This document shows positions 9,114 to 18,173 of a stretch of DNA of 55,802 nucleotides, one piece after another (position 1 is the first letter of the stretch; every line of letters begins with the position of its first letter). A program made the position numbers and the translations under genes. The notes under the pieces were generated by a model. The model saw only the letters and a list, made by a program, of their open reading frames with translations. It was not told the origin of the DNA and made no database searches. Origin of the DNA: Bifidobacteriaceae bacterium (GTDB lineage Bacteria; Actinomycetota; Actinomycetes; Actinomycetales; WQXJ01); contig JAISXH010000014.1 of assembly GCA_031270825.1 (NCBI GenBank), positions 1-55,802 of the forward strand, given 5' to 3'.

Positions 9114-9206
9114 GGCGGCGACCGGGCCAGTTAGGCCAGGGATGCGGCGAGCAACCGGGGCGCGCCCGTTGGCCGCGCCGGCTCGGCCTGCGCTAGCATC
9201 GCCGTC

Positions 9207-9902
9207 ATGCCTGACACAACCACTTTCCCAGTCCAGGACCACGTCCAAGCCACATTCCTGGAGACTCTCCGGTTCCGCCGGGCCATCAAGAGCTTCGACC
9301 CGGACCGCCAACTCGATCCGGCCGATTTCGACTTCATCCTCCAATCCGGCCGCCTGGCTCCAAGCTCGAACGGTCTGGAGCCGTGGAATCTGATCGTCCT
9401 GCGCGAACCCGAGTTGCGGGCCGAGTTCGTCCGCCGAACCGGCGCCGCGCCAGCCCAGGCGGCCCAGGCGTCGCATCTGGTCGCCTTCACCGCCAAGACC
9501 GCCAAGGGAATCGACCCGGCCGGCGACTATCTGGCCCACATCGCGACCACCGTGCACGGTCTGACGCCCGATCTCATCCCCGCCCGCAGGGAAGGCTTCC
9601 GCAACTTCTTGGCCAACCGGATCGAGGTCTATGGCAGTCCCGAAGCCACCTTCGGCTGGACCGCCCGGCAGGCCTACCTGGCTCTGGAGAACATGCTCGT
9701 GGCGGCGGCTGCGATCAAAGTGGACACCTGCGCGCTGGAGGGCCTTGACTACGCCCAGGCCACAGCCGTCCTGGCGGAGGCCGGACTGATCGATCCGGCC
9801 TTGGACGCCTTTGCCGTCGCCGCCGTCTTCGGCTATCGCTCGGCCGACCCGAAGCGCCCCCAGGTCCGCCGCCCCCTCGAAGAAATCGTCACCTGGGCCT
9901 GA
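9207..9902 (+). CDS. Nitroreductase-family FMN oxidoreductase
   Basis: 231 residues. The FRRAIKSFDP segment near residue 27 is the FMN-phosphate-binding RRS/T-like start of the nitroreductase fold. APSSNGLEPWNLIVL is the typical second motif (normally PSxxNxQPW), and AYLALENMLVAAAAIKVDTCALEG is the conserved helix-loop. These enzymes use NAD(P)H to reduce nitro-aromatics, quinones or enones; the physiological substrate is unknown. TAGCAT (9,194-9,199) is 7 nt before the ATG, consistent with leaderless transcription. Confidence 0.85.
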   Translation: MPDTTTFPVQDHVQATFLETLRFRRAIKSFDPDRQLDPADFDFILQSGRLAPSSNGLEPWNLIVLREPELRAEFVRRTGAAPAQAAQASHLVAFTAKTAKGIDPAGDYLAHIATTVHGLTPDLIPARREGFRNFLANRIEVYGSPEATFGWTARQAYLALENMLVAAAAIKVDTCALEGLDYAQATAVLAEAGLIDPALDAFAVAAVFGYRSADPKRPQVRRPLEEIVTWA

Positions 9903-9975
9903 GGTCAGCTCGCCACCCCAGCCAACTCCGGCGATGCCGTCCGGGCCGCGTGCCCGGACGGCGTGCCCGGGGGGC

Positions 9976-10824
9976 TCAGATCCGGGCGGCTTTGATTTCG
10001 GTCACCAGGATGCCGCGGGCGCCGACTTCGTAGAGGCGGTCCATCAACTCGTTGGTGGATTTCGCCGGGACGACGGCGCGAACCGCCGCCCAGCCCTTGT
10101 TGTGCAACGGAGAGACAGTGGGGCTTTCCAGACCCGGGGTGATCGAAACCGCCCGCTCGACGGCGCCAATGGGCACGTCATAGTCCATCAGGACATATTG
10201 CGAGGCCACCAGCACGCCTTGGAGGCGGCGGGTCAACTTCGCCAGCCCCTCTTCATCGGCCAGGCCGTCGCGACGCCTGATCAGCACCGCCTCAGATTCG
10301 AGCAGCGGTTCGCCGAAGACGACCAGCCCCGCCGCCCGCAGGGTGGTGCCGGTCGAGACGACATCGGCGATGGCGTCCGCCACCCCTAGTTGGATCGCGC
10401 TTTCAACCGCTCCGTCGAGACGGACCACCTCCGCCTCAACCCCGTGCTCGCACAGGTAATCCGCCACCAGCACCGGATACGAGGTGGCGATGCGCTTGCC
10501 GGCCAGATCCTTCACGCCCTCGGCGGTCCCCGGCCGGGCGGCCAACCGGAAGGTCGATCCGCCGAATCCCAAGCCGAGGTGTTCAACGGCGGCCGCGCCA
10601 GAATCAAGCAGCAGATCCCGGCCGGTCACGCCCGCGTCGACGGTGCCAGAGCCGACGTACACGGCGATGTCGCGCGGCCGCAAATAGAAGAACTCGACGT
10701 CCGCGACCGGGTCCATCAGGACCAGTTCACGGGTTTCGCGGCGCTGCGCATAGCCGCAATCACGCAGCATCTGGATGGCGGCTTCGCTGAGCGAGCCTTT
10801 GTTCGGAACGGCGATTCTCAGCAT
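9976..10824 (-). CDS. hisG: ATP phosphoribosyltransferase, long form
   Basis: 282 residues, the length of the long HisG with a C-terminal regulatory ACT-like domain. It starts [16 protein letters not shown], and the PRPP-binding loop is in the [17 protein letters not shown] segment. It condenses ATP and PRPP in the first, feedback-controlled step of histidine synthesis. It is the distal gene after hisE; the ATG overlaps the hisE stop by three or four bases, so translation is probably coupled. Confidence 0.95.
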   Translation of the reverse strand: MLRIAVPNKGSLSEAAIQMLRDCGYAQRRETRELVLMDPVADVEFFYLRPRDIAVYVGSGTVDAGVTGRDLLLDSGAAAVEHLGLGFGGSTFRLAARPGTAEGVKDLAGKRIATSYPVLVADYLCEHGVEAEVVRLDGAVESAIQLGVADAIADVVSTGTTLRAAGLVVFGEPLLESEAVLIRRRDGLADEEGLAKLTRRLQGVLVASQYVLMDYDVPIGAVERAVSITPGLESPTVSPLHNKGWAAVRAVVPAKSTNELMDRLYEVGARGILVTEIKAARI

Positions 10825-11087
10825 CAGAGCTTCTCGTAGACCTTCTCCAGCGGCACGCCCCGCGCCACCAGCAGCAGTTGAATGTAGTAGAGCAGCTGAG
10901 AGACCTCCAGGGCGACCTGCTCGTCGGATTCATATTCGGCGGCGATCCAGGTCTCCCCCGCCTCTTCGATCAGCTTCTTCCCGATCGCATGCACCCCGGC
11001 GTCCAGCAGCCGGACGCTGCCTGAGCCGGGCGGGCGCTCCTCGAAGCGCGCCAACAATTCGGCGTAGAGCTGCTCGAACGTCTTCAC
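10824..11087 (-). CDS. hisE: Phosphoribosyl-ATP pyrophosphatase
   Basis: 87 residues, the normal size for stand-alone HisE. It has the MazG-like helical motif [28 protein letters not shown] (read as two segments), with the metal-binding acids. It performs the second step of histidine synthesis, immediately upstream of hisG. GTG at 11,087 lies 9 nt after TAGGCT, so hisEG may have its own near-leaderless promoter within the 72-base gap after ribH. Confidence 0.93.
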   Translation of the reverse strand: MKTFEQLYAELLARFEERPPGSGSVRLLDAGVHAIGKKLIEEAGETWIAAEYESDEQVALEVSQLLYYIQLLLVARGVPLEKVYEKL

Positions 11088-11159
11088 AAGGGACCAAGCC
11101 TAGTGGCACCGGCTTGGGCGGCCAAAGGCACGGCAGGCCAACGCTGACGGTTGTGGCCC

Positions 11160-11690
11160 CTATCGCGCCGGCCCGCTTAAGGGACGGACGCTCAGGCCGA
11201 GCATGGCCAGGACCGCCTCGGCCGCCTCGGCGCCCTTGTCTTCGCTCGAGCCCTCAAGGCCCGCCCGGGCCACCGCCTCCGCCTCGTTATCACAGGTCAG
11301 GAGTCCGAAACCGACCGGCTTTGCGGTGTCCAGGGCGACCCGGGCCAAGCCCGAGGTGGCCGCCTCGCAGACATACTCGAAGTGCGGTGTGCCGCCCCGG
11401 ATGACCACGCCTAGAGCCACCACGCCGTCCATGTACGCGAACGAATAGCTGTGATCCGGCCGGTTGCCACCGGTCAGCGCCCATTGCGCCCCCAGCGGCA
11501 GTTCGAAGGCGCCCGGCACCCGCACCACGCAGAACTGCGCGCCGGACCGTTCCAGCACTCGCTTCGCTCCTGCCACCAAAGCGTCCGTGATCTCCTGGTG
11601 CCACTGCGAGGCCACCACCGCCACCCGCCAAGGCTGACCGGATGGCCGCAGTCCGCTGCCCGCCAGCCCGGGCGCCCCGCCGCCGCTCAC
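11160..11690 (-). CDS. ribH: 6,7-dimethyl-8-ribityllumazine synthase
   Basis: Lumazine synthase, 176 residues from the GTG at 11,690. RVAVVASQWH is the N-terminal strand, GAFELPLGA the substrate-binding loop, ALGVVIRGGTPHFEYV the central motif, and FGLLTCDNEAEA the helix region of the active site. It joins the pyrimidine and the four-carbon unit from RibBA in the penultimate riboflavin step. An ATG at 11,846 would add 52 Arg/Ala-rich residues and overlap ribBA by 86 bases, so the internal GTG is preferred; the start is not certain. Confidence 0.88.
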   Translation of the reverse strand: MSGGGAPGLAGSGLRPSGQPWRVAVVASQWHQEITDALVAGAKRVLERSGAQFCVVRVPGAFELPLGAQWALTGGNRPDHSYSFAYMDGVVALGVVIRGGTPHFEYVCEAATSGLARVALDTAKPVGFGLLTCDNEAEAVARAGLEGSSEDKGAEAAEAVLAMLGLSVRPLSGPAR

Positions 11691-11760
11691 AGGCCTGCCC
11701 CAAGCCGCCAGCGGACCCGCTGCCCGCCGGGCCGCCGCCCACCGGGCCGCCGGCCGCCGC

Positions 11761-13089
11761 TCACGCCTTCGCCTCGCTGCGTTGGCCGTCCCGCCAGCGC
11801 TCGTCCCCCACGTCCCCGCGCGGGTCGGACTGCTCGCCGCCGACATGCAGATTGTGTCCCAGTTGCAGCGCCTTGGTGTCCAAGTAACTTGAGTTGTGGG
11901 GCGTTCGCCCGACTTCCAAGCGTTCGACTCCGGCCACGTCCACGCCCAGCGCGGTCAAGCCCTCGACTTTGGCCGGGTTGTTGGTCAACAGAATGATCGG
12001 CTCCAGGCCCAAGTCCTTGATGATGGCGGCGGCGGCGCCATACTCCCGCCGGTCAACCGGCCAACCCAACTCCAGATTGGCCTGCACGGTGTCGCGGCCC
12101 AGGTCCTGCAGCGCATAGGCGTCGATCTTGGCCTTCAGCCCGATCCCCCGGCCCTCGTGTCCGGCCAGGTAGATCACCGCTCCCCCCTCGGCGTCGGCGC
12201 GCTCCAAAGCGGCCGCCAATTGCGCCCCGCAATCGCAGCGCTGGGACATGAAAGCGTCACCGGTCAGACATTCCGAGTGGACCCGCACCACCCGGCCCGG
12301 TCGCGATCGCGCCACCAGCGCCACATGCTCCTGGCCGGTGCGCATGTCGCGGTAGCCGTGCAGATCGAATTCGCCGTGGCCGGTGGGCAGGAAAGCCCGC
12401 CCGGTCGCCGCCACCCGGGAGGCCGGCTGGCGTTCCGCATTAGAGCGTCCCGTCCCTCCGGTCTCGCTGGGAACGTCGCCCTGGGCACGGCGCCAGGCGA
12501 TCAGATCGGCGATCGTCACCAGCACCAGGCCCGCCTGTTCGGCGATGGCGGCCGCGTCCGGCAACCGCATCATCGACCCGTCTTCGCGCACCATTTCGGC
12601 GATGGCGGCGACCTCAGGCAGGCCGGCCAGGCGGCACAAGTCGACGGCCGCCTCAGTGTGGCCGCCGCGGTGAAGCACCCCCCCGGCCACCGCCCGCAGC
12701 GGCAGCACGTGTCCAGGGCGAATCAGGTCCCCGGCGCCCGAGGCGGGGTCCGCCAGGACCCGCAAAGTCGCCGCCCGGTCGGCGGCGGAAATACCAGTGC
12801 TGACGCCGCGAGCGGCATCCACTGTCACGGTGTAAGCGGTCCGGCGCGGATCTTCCGAGTTGGGGACCATCAACGGCAGGTTGAGGGCGTCGGCCCGCTC
12901 GGCCGTCATCGGCGCGCAGAGGTAGCCAGAGGAATGGCGGATGATCCAGGCGATCCAATCCGGATCGACGCCGGTGGCGGCGATAATCGCGTCGGCCTCG
13001 TTCTCGCGGTCGGCGTCATCCGCCACCAGAACGGGCCTCCCGGCCTTGATGGCGTCCAGCGCCTCCTCGACCGTGCCCGTCCGGATCAT
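11761..13089 (-). CDS. ribBA: Bifunctional DHBP synthase / GTP cyclohydrolase II
   Basis: 442 residues. The N-terminal RibB domain has DDADRENEAD and the RPGHVLPLRA/HTEAAVDL motifs. The C-terminal RibA domain has the zinc cysteines in HSECLTGDAFMSQRCDCG and the catalytic GHEGRGIG and DRREYG segments. Together they make 3,4-dihydroxy-2-butanone 4-phosphate and the pyrimidine precursor of riboflavin. About 25 residues (DVPSETGGTGRSNAERQPAS) link the domains. ATG at 13,089 overlaps the ribE stop by four bases. Confidence 0.95.
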   Translation of the reverse strand: MIRTGTVEEALDAIKAGRPVLVADDADRENEADAIIAATGVDPDWIAWIIRHSSGYLCAPMTAERADALNLPLMVPNSEDPRRTAYTVTVDAARGVSTGISAADRAATLRVLADPASGAGDLIRPGHVLPLRAVAGGVLHRGGHTEAAVDLCRLAGLPEVAAIAEMVREDGSMMRLPDAAAIAEQAGLVLVTIADLIAWRRAQGDVPSETGGTGRSNAERQPASRVAATGRAFLPTGHGEFDLHGYRDMRTGQEHVALVARSRPGRVVRVHSECLTGDAFMSQRCDCGAQLAAALERADAEGGAVIYLAGHEGRGIGLKAKIDAYALQDLGRDTVQANLELGWPVDRREYGAAAAIIKDLGLEPIILLTNNPAKVEGLTALGVDVAGVERLEVGRTPHNSSYLDTKALQLGHNLHVGGEQSDPRGDVGDERWRDGQRSEAKA

Positions 13090-13649
13090 TGCCGAACCAG
13101 CCGTTCGAGATACTTGGCCACTATGTCAACCTCCAGGTTGACCGTGTCGCCGACTTTCAGGCCGCCCAAATTGGTGCCCGCCAAAGTGGCCGGAATGAGC
13201 GCGACTGTGAAGACGGCATCGTCCACCGCCGCCACCGTCAGCGAGACGCCGTTAATCGCGATAGCGCCCTTGCGGGCAATGTACTTGGCCAAATCCCTGG
13301 GCGCGGCGAAGGCCAGGTTGCCCTCCTCGCGCGCGGCCAGAGCGCCCACCCCGTCGACGTGGCCCTGGACGATGTGCCCGCCCAACCGCGCGTCGGCGCG
13401 CAGCGCCCGCTCCAGGTTGACCGGTTGGCCGGGGGCCAGGGAGCCCAGGTTGGTGCGGCGCAGCGTCTCAGCCGTGACATCGGCGCCGAAGCTGCCTTGG
13501 TCGAGGTCGGTGATGGTCAGACAGACGCCGTTGACGGCGATCGAATCGCCCAGTTTGGCGTCTTCCAGGACCACCCGGCCCTCAACGCCCAGCCGCGTCG
13601 GCGTGGCTTCGACCACGCGCGCGACCTCTTCGATCAAACCTGTGAACAT
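13086..13649 (-). CDS. ribE: Riboflavin synthase, alpha subunit
   Basis: 187 residues with the internal duplication of two lumazine-binding barrels. It begins MFTGLIEEVARV, the invariant start of the family, and the repeat is visible as DSIAVNGVCLTI in the first half and AIAINGVSLTV in the second. It dismutates two lumazines to riboflavin. The ATG at 13,649 is two bases after the ribD stop with GGAAGG inside the ribD end; an upstream ATG at 13,712 would only add residues read from ribD. Confidence 0.94.
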   Translation of the reverse strand: MFTGLIEEVARVVEATPTRLGVEGRVVLEDAKLGDSIAVNGVCLTITDLDQGSFGADVTAETLRRTNLGSLAPGQPVNLERALRADARLGGHIVQGHVDGVGALAAREEGNLAFAAPRDLAKYIARKGAIAINGVSLTVAAVDDAVFTVALIPATLAGTNLGGLKVGDTVNLEVDIVAKYLERLVRQ

Positions 13650-13651
13650 GG

Positions 13652-14686
13652 CTACCTTCCGACTTCGATGAACACGTCGTCCCCGATTCGCTCCAAGCGC
13701 CTGGTGCGCCAACGCAGCGCTCCGTCCACCGACTCTATTCCCAACTGGCCCAAGGAGGCCAAACCGCCCGCGCCCAGCAACGCCGGGGCTATGTAACAGT
13801 CGAGCTGGTTGACCAGTCCCGCGCGCAGGAAAGCCGTCGCCACTGTGGGGCCGCCCTCGACCAGCAGGTGTGTGACTTCGAGCCCAGCCAATTGGCGCAG
13901 CACCTGGGCTGGCTCGTGTGTTCTGATGTGAAGGTATTCGGGGGCGTCGATGGCGCGTTCCCCGACCACCACGCGCAGCGGCTGGTGCTCATACAGGGAG
14001 CCGTCGGGCAGACGCGCGCTCAACTTGGGACGGTCAGCCAAGAACGTTCCCGTTCCCACCAAGATCGCGTCGACCTCCGCCCGTTTGCGGTGGGCGTGGA
14101 CGCGCGAGGGCGCGCCGGTGATCCATTGTGAAGAGCCGTCGGCGGCGGCCGCACGCCCGTCCAGGCTGGCCGCCAGCTTGAGCGTGACATACGGACGGCC
14201 GGTCGTCATGGCGTGGACCCAGGCCCGGTTCAAGGCGATCCCGCGCCCTGGATCGACGTCCCCCTCCACCAAGACGCCGTGATCGCGCAGGTAGTCCCCG
14301 CCACCGGTGGCGGCCGGGTTGGGATCGGTGAGCGCGTAGACCACCCGGCCCACCCCGGCTTCCACCAGCGCCCGGCTGCACGGGCCGGTGCGCCCGTGAT
14401 GGTTGCACGGCTCGAGGGTGACGTAGGCCGTGGCGCCCCTGGTGTCGGCCAGGCCCAGGCGGGCCTGTTCCAGAGCCGCCACCTCGGCATGGGCCTGTCC
14501 GGCGCCGCGGTGGTGGCCCTGGCCGATCACCAGGCCGCGGCGGTCGGTCAAGACGCACCCGACCCTGGGATTGGGGCCGTGCCGGGGTCCTTCTTCAGCC
14601 AAAGCGAAGGCCTTGGCCATCGCCTCCTCCGGTTTCAACAGACACTTCGGCGCCGGGCCTGAACCACTGGCCGGCGGCCGGCTCAA
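13652..14686 (-). CDS. ribD: Bifunctional pyrimidine deaminase/reductase
   Basis: 344 residues. The N-terminal cytidine-deaminase-like domain has the zinc site HAE and PCNHHGRTGPC. The C-terminal reductase domain (from about residue 150, YVTLKLAASLDGRAA) binds NADPH and includes LLVEGGPTVATAFL. It performs the second and third steps of the pyrimidine branch of riboflavin synthesis. ATG at 14,686 overlaps the rpe stop by four bases. No FMN riboswitch is evident ahead of the operon. Confidence 0.94.
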   Translation of the reverse strand: MSRPPASGSGPAPKCLLKPEEAMAKAFALAEEGPRHGPNPRVGCVLTDRRGLVIGQGHHRGAGQAHAEVAALEQARLGLADTRGATAYVTLEPCNHHGRTGPCSRALVEAGVGRVVYALTDPNPAATGGGDYLRDHGVLVEGDVDPGRGIALNRAWVHAMTTGRPYVTLKLAASLDGRAAAADGSSQWITGAPSRVHAHRKRAEVDAILVGTGTFLADRPKLSARLPDGSLYEHQPLRVVVGERAIDAPEYLHIRTHEPAQVLRQLAGLEVTHLLVEGGPTVATAFLRAGLVNQLDCYIAPALLGAGGLASLGQLGIESVDGALRWRTRRLERIGDDVFIEVGR

Positions 14687-15327
14687 CGGGCCAACTCCCG
14701 CAGCGCTCGGATCTCGGCGGCCGGGTCCACGGCCCCGAACACGGCTGAGCCGGCCACGATCACGTCCGCGCCAGCAGCTGCGATTCTTGGCACGGTGGTC
14801 CTGTCGGCGCCGCCGTCGATCTCCAACTTGACCGGCCTGGAGCCGATCAGCTCCTTGGCCTGGCGTAACTTGCTCAGTGACCGCTCAATGAAGGATTGGC
14901 CGCCGAAGCCCGGCTCGACCGACATGATCAGAATCATGTCGACTTCGTCGATCAGGTCCGCCAGCGCCGCCACCGGCGTGGCCGGATTGATGGCCACCGC
15001 CGCCTTGGCCCCTAAGGCGCGCAACTCGCGTGCCAGCCTGACCGGCCCCCTGGCCGCCTCGAGGTGAAACGTCACCGACTTGGCCCCGGCCGCGGCGTAA
15101 TCAGGCGCGAACCGGTCCGGATCCTCGATCATCAAGTGGACGTCGGCCGGCAACGGGCTGATCTGGGCGATGCGCCGAACCACCGGCAACCCGATCGTCA
15201 GGTTGGGCACGAAGTGGCCGTCCATCACATCCAAGTGGACCCAGTCGGCGTTGGCCACCCGGTCCAGTTCCCGCTCCAGATTGGCGAAGTCCGCTGTCAG
15301 AATCGACGGCGCGATCTCAACTGGCAC
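14683..15327 (-). CDS. rpe: Ribulose-phosphate 3-epimerase
   Basis: A 214-residue TIM-barrel epimerase. Recognisable are APSILTADFANLERE at the N-terminus, the metal-binding HLDVMDGHFVPN, VHLMIEDP, SVEPGFGGQSF and the C-terminal EIDGGAD and AGSAVFG phosphate-binding loops. It interconverts ribulose and xylulose 5-phosphate, supplying ribulose 5-phosphate for the riboflavin genes downstream. GTG at 15,327 lies 6 nt after TACTCT, so it is probably the leaderless first gene of the rib operon. Confidence 0.95.
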   Translation of the reverse strand: MPVEIAPSILTADFANLERELDRVANADWVHLDVMDGHFVPNLTIGLPVVRRIAQISPLPADVHLMIEDPDRFAPDYAAAGAKSVTFHLEAARGPVRLARELRALGAKAAVAINPATPVAALADLIDEVDMILIMSVEPGFGGQSFIERSLSKLRQAKELIGSRPVKLEIDGGADRTTVPRIAAAGADVIVAGSAVFGAVDPAAEIRALRELAR

Positions 15328-15460
15328 CGCTACAGAGTACCGCCCCCGACCAGGGTCCTCACCCCCGATCGACGCCCAGGGCCACGATTCCGCCGTCGGC
15401 GCAGGCCACCCCCAGGCTCACCAACCAACAGGGCCCGTTTATGGGCGCGCACGGGTGTGG

Positions 15461-16426
15461 TTAGGAATCCGGTTCGAGGGAACGGCGCAGGCGCCGGATC
15501 TTGCGGTCGGAGACCTGGCGTTCGCCCAGGGCCGCCGGCGTCCATTCCAGTGCCTGCGCGTCGTAGGCGCCGGGGGCGGGACGGCGGGCGCGCCGGGGCG
15601 CGGCGACTCCCTCGGCCAGCCGGCGGGTCCGCACCAGGAAACCCGTGTGCCCGATCATCCGGTGCTCCGGGCGCACCGCCAGCCCTTCGATGTGCCAGCC
15701 GCGCACCACCGACTCCCAGGCCGTCGGCTCGGTGAAGCGGCCGTCCGCTCTCAGAGTCTCCACCAGCCGGGACATTTGCGTGGTGGTGGCGACGTAGGCG
15801 ACCAGCACCCCGCCGGGCGCCAGCGCCTGGAACGCCGCCTCGACGTTCTCCCAGGGGTCCAGCATGTCGAGGACCATGCGGTCGTAGGAGTGGGGTTCCA
15901 ACTGGGGCACGATGCCGCTCAGTTCCCCCACGTGCACCCGCCAGGCCGGGTGGACGCCGCCAAACCAGCTGTTGACGTTCGCTTCGGCTATCGCGGCGAA
16001 ATCGGCTCGCCGCTCGACACTGGCCAAACGCCCTTGGTCGCCGACGGCCCGCAGCAGCGACATGGTCAGCGCCCCCGAGCCGGCGCCCGCCTCAATCACT
16101 CGCGCGCCTGGAAAAATATCCGCCATCTGGACAATCTGGCCAGCGTCCTTGGGGTAGACCACGGCCGCCCCGCGCGGCATCGACAACACGAAATCGGCCA
16201 GCAGCGGCCGCATCGCGACATATTCGCGGCCTTCGGTGGTGGCGATGACGGCGCCCTCGGACTGGCCGATCAAATCGTCATGGCGGAAAGAGCCGCGGTG
16301 CGAATGGAAGGTCTTGCCCTCCTCCAGCACAATCGTGTTCAGTCTTCCTTTGGTGTCCGCCAATTGCACCCGGTCGCCGGGCCTGAGTGGTCCGCGTCTT
16401 TGGGCCGCGCCGGTCGCCTCGCTCAC
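15461..16426 (-). CDS. trmI: tRNA (adenine-58-N1)-methyltransferase TrmI
   Basis: 321 residues. An N-terminal small beta domain (GPLRPGDRVQLADTKGR) precedes a Rossmann methyltransferase with the SAM motif EAGAGSGALTMSLLRAVG and the catalytic-site segment VLDMLDPWENVEAA. It makes m1A58 in the tRNA T-loop. GTG at 16,426 follows TAGAGT by 8 nt (leaderless). In Mycobacterium tuberculosis its neighbour is a RecB-like nuclease gene, which is found here too, but about 2.7 kb away across an accessory island. Confidence 0.93.
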   Translation of the reverse strand: MSEATGAAQRRGPLRPGDRVQLADTKGRLNTIVLEEGKTFHSHRGSFRHDDLIGQSEGAVIATTEGREYVAMRPLLADFVLSMPRGAAVVYPKDAGQIVQMADIFPGARVIEAGAGSGALTMSLLRAVGDQGRLASVERRADFAAIAEANVNSWFGGVHPAWRVHVGELSGIVPQLEPHSYDRMVLDMLDPWENVEAAFQALAPGGVLVAYVATTTQMSRLVETLRADGRFTEPTAWESVVRGWHIEGLAVRPEHRMIGHTGFLVRTRRLAEGVAAPRRARRPAPGAYDAQALEWTPAALGERQVSDRKIRRLRRSLEPDS

Positions 16427-16612
16427 AGCCGACCACTCTACTGTCCGGCCGGCCGGAACCCCCGCCCGGCACCCGGGACGCTACCCGGCCACGTGCCCGC
16501 TGACCGGACCCGTGGCCTGTCGTCTGCAGCGGCCTGCCGCCTGCCCTCTCCCACCGCCGGGAACGGCTGGCGCGCTGGGGCGGCGGCAGCGGCGCCACCC
16601 GCCGGCGCCGAG

Positions 16613-17259
16613 TCAGGCCTGGCCGGGCTTGATGATCGACATCTCCCGGCTGAGGGCCACGTGCCCTTGCCGACCCGTCCCCAGGTGTGGTTGTCGCACA
16701 TGCGGCCGCCCAATCCATCGAAGGCGGGCGGCACCACAACGGCGCCGGTCTGGTCGATCAGGCCGAACTTGCCGGTGGCCTTGTCTTGCGCCACGTGTAT
16801 GGCGCAGAAGAACCCCTCGACCGTCTCCAGCGCGCTGAGCACGGGCTCCAGGTCGCCATCTGGCATGGTCTGCAACCATAGATCGCCGACCGCGCGTTGG
16901 ACGCTGAGACGCTCGCCGGGGTAAGTCACCGGCTCCAGGCCGGGCGGCAAACGCACTCCCACCTTCTTCAGCGCCTTGCGAGCATCCGGCGAGATCGGCG
17001 AACGCCCTGCCGCCCCGGCGCGCGGAGGCGCCGGCGGCCGTCCAGCGACCGGTCGCCCCTCATGATCGACCCAGCGGCCGATCGGCTGACCCGGTCGCGT
17101 GGGGATGGTCCGGTTCGCCGCCCGCTCAGTCTTCTGTTCGATCCAGATGGCCGCCCGACCGTTGGCGAAAGGAGACAGCTTCCCCAGCCCGAGAGGACCG
17201 GTTCGAATGGACACCGACCTGGACGCCCTTGCCAAAGCACTCTCCAGCAGGTGTGTCAA
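16613..17259 (-). pseudogene. WG-repeat-like protein, apparent frameshift
   Basis: From a TTG at 17,259 (RBS GAGGAGG) the frame gives two weak WG-type beta repeats: FANGRAAIWIE..GRWVDHEGRPV and GKFGLIDQTGAVVVPPAFDGL. Near 16,660 the frame becomes Pro/Ala/Arg-rich and runs to 16,438. Adding one base there restores a sensible end, VALSREMSIIKPGQA, stopping at 16,613. The simplest reading is a one-base deletion, either real decay or a sequencing error; the unshifted product would be 273 residues. The function of WG proteins is generally unknown. Confidence 0.55.
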
Positions 17260-17432
17260 TCGTCCTCCTCGGCCAGGCGGGCGGCCTGGGCGGCGGAGAA
17301 GCAGCCGGGCAGGTTGAAGACCGGTAATCCGGTGCGGGGGGACGAACGCGAAGCGCCGGCGGTGGGAGCGGCGTCAAATGGCTGGCACCGCGTTGGCGGG
17401 GTACCGTCGCGTCCCGGACGGGTACCGCGAGC
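17256..17432 (-). pseudogene. 3' remnant of an unidentified gene
   Basis: An open frame without a start codon ends at 17,256 with TGLPVFNLPGCFSAAQAA, then RLAEEDD. Its stop (TGA) overlaps the TTG start of the WG gene, and its last codons include that gene's ribosome binding site, a normal operon junction. The frame is closed upstream at 17,433, right at the vapBC promoter. I read this as the tail of a gene cut off when the VapBC module arrived. The family is not recognised. Confidence 0.35.
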
Positions 17433-17445
17433 CTACAATGGCAGT
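17399..17445 (+). promoter_or_regulatory. vapBC promoter and possible operator
   Basis: TACAAT (17,434-17,439) is a good -10 box, followed by 6 nt and the GTG of vapB, so the mRNA is leaderless. Upstream lie a small inverted repeat CGTCC-C-GGACG (17,410-17,420) and a GGGTACCG direct repeat on each side of it (around 17,399 and 17,420), suitable for autoregulation by the VapBC complex. Confidence 0.55.
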
Positions 17446-17721
17446 GTGAGTCTGAACCTTAAGAACCCTGAGACCATTGCGCTGGTGCGCGAACTGGCGC
17501 AGAAGACGGGCGTTGGCCAGACGGCCGCCGTGACCGATGCCGTGCGGCGCAGGTTGGACAGCCTGGGAGCCGAGGAGGGGCGGCGGGCCGAGGGGCGTCG
17601 CGAGAGATCGAATGCCGTTCTGCGTGAACTCAGAGCGGCGAAGGACCGCTCGGCGGAATGGGCGCGGATACAGGCCAACACGGCGGAGCTTTACGACGAG
17701 GAGACAGGGCTGCCGCGATGA
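17446..17721 (+). CDS. VapB-type antitoxin
   Basis: A 91-residue antitoxin starting VSLNLKNPETIALVRELAQ, typical of the PSK/VapB family with a ribbon-helix-helix start, and TAAVTDAVRRRLD as the conserved following segment. The charged C-terminal half would wrap VapC. The GTG start is fixed by a -10 box 6 nt upstream; an ATG seven bases earlier is in another frame and meets a stop. The vapC ATG overlaps the stop by four bases. Confidence 0.85.
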   Translation: MSLNLKNPETIALVRELAQKTGVGQTAAVTDAVRRRLDSLGAEEGRRAEGRRERSNAVLRELRAAKDRSAEWARIQANTAELYDEETGLPR

Positions 17722-18134
17722 TCGTCGACACGTCCGCCATCGTGGCCATTTGGCGCGACGAGGAGGCCGCCGCGGCTCTGGCTGCCGCACTCGTGGGGAG
17801 CGACCAGAACAAGATGTCGGCCGCCACCTTGGTCGAGCTGAGGGCGGTTCTGCGCGATCCCGCGGCGCCCGAAGACGAGCGGCGCCTCCGGGCCTTGCTG
17901 GATTCCTACGAGGTGGAAATCGTGCCGTTCACGGAGGCGCAGGCGCTCCTGGCGGGTGACGCTTACCGGGACTTCGGCAAGGGCAGCGGCCACCGCGCGC
18001 GCCTGAATCTTGGCGACTGCTTCAGCTACGCCCTGGCCGCGGCAACCGGCGAGCCGCTGCTGTTCGTGGGCCAGGACTTCGCCTGGACGGACGTCACGCC
18101 GGCGCTGGCGCCGCCGGCAGCCGCCGACCAATAA
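17718..18134 (+). CDS. VapC toxin, PIN-domain ribonuclease
   Basis: 138 residues, PIN fold. The acidic catalytic residues are in MIVDTSAIVAI (Asp4), the TLVEL segment (Glu), and the C-terminal LNLGDCFSYALA and VGQDFAWTD segments. VapC enzymes cut structured RNA such as initiator tRNA or rRNA; the target here is unknown. Four-base overlap with the antitoxin gene supports a classic module. Confidence 0.9.
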   Translation: MIVDTSAIVAIWRDEEAAAALAAALVGSDQNKMSAATLVELRAVLRDPAAPEDERRLRALLDSYEVEIVPFTEAQALLAGDAYRDFGKGSGHRARLNLGDCFSYALAAATGEPLLFVGQDFAWTDVTPALAPPAAADQ

Positions 18135-18173
18135 CGGGGGTCGGCGGGTTGGCGCGCCTGGTTAGCGTCGTGT

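Noticed and set aside
11896-13671. 591-codon plus-strand open frame
   Set aside because: It is the complement of ribBA and ribE; GC-rich third positions keep antisense frames open throughout this window.
15328-15460. FMN riboswitch for the rib operon
   Set aside because: The rpe start is 6 nt after a -10 box, leaving no leader, and the short gap lacks the conserved RFN helices.
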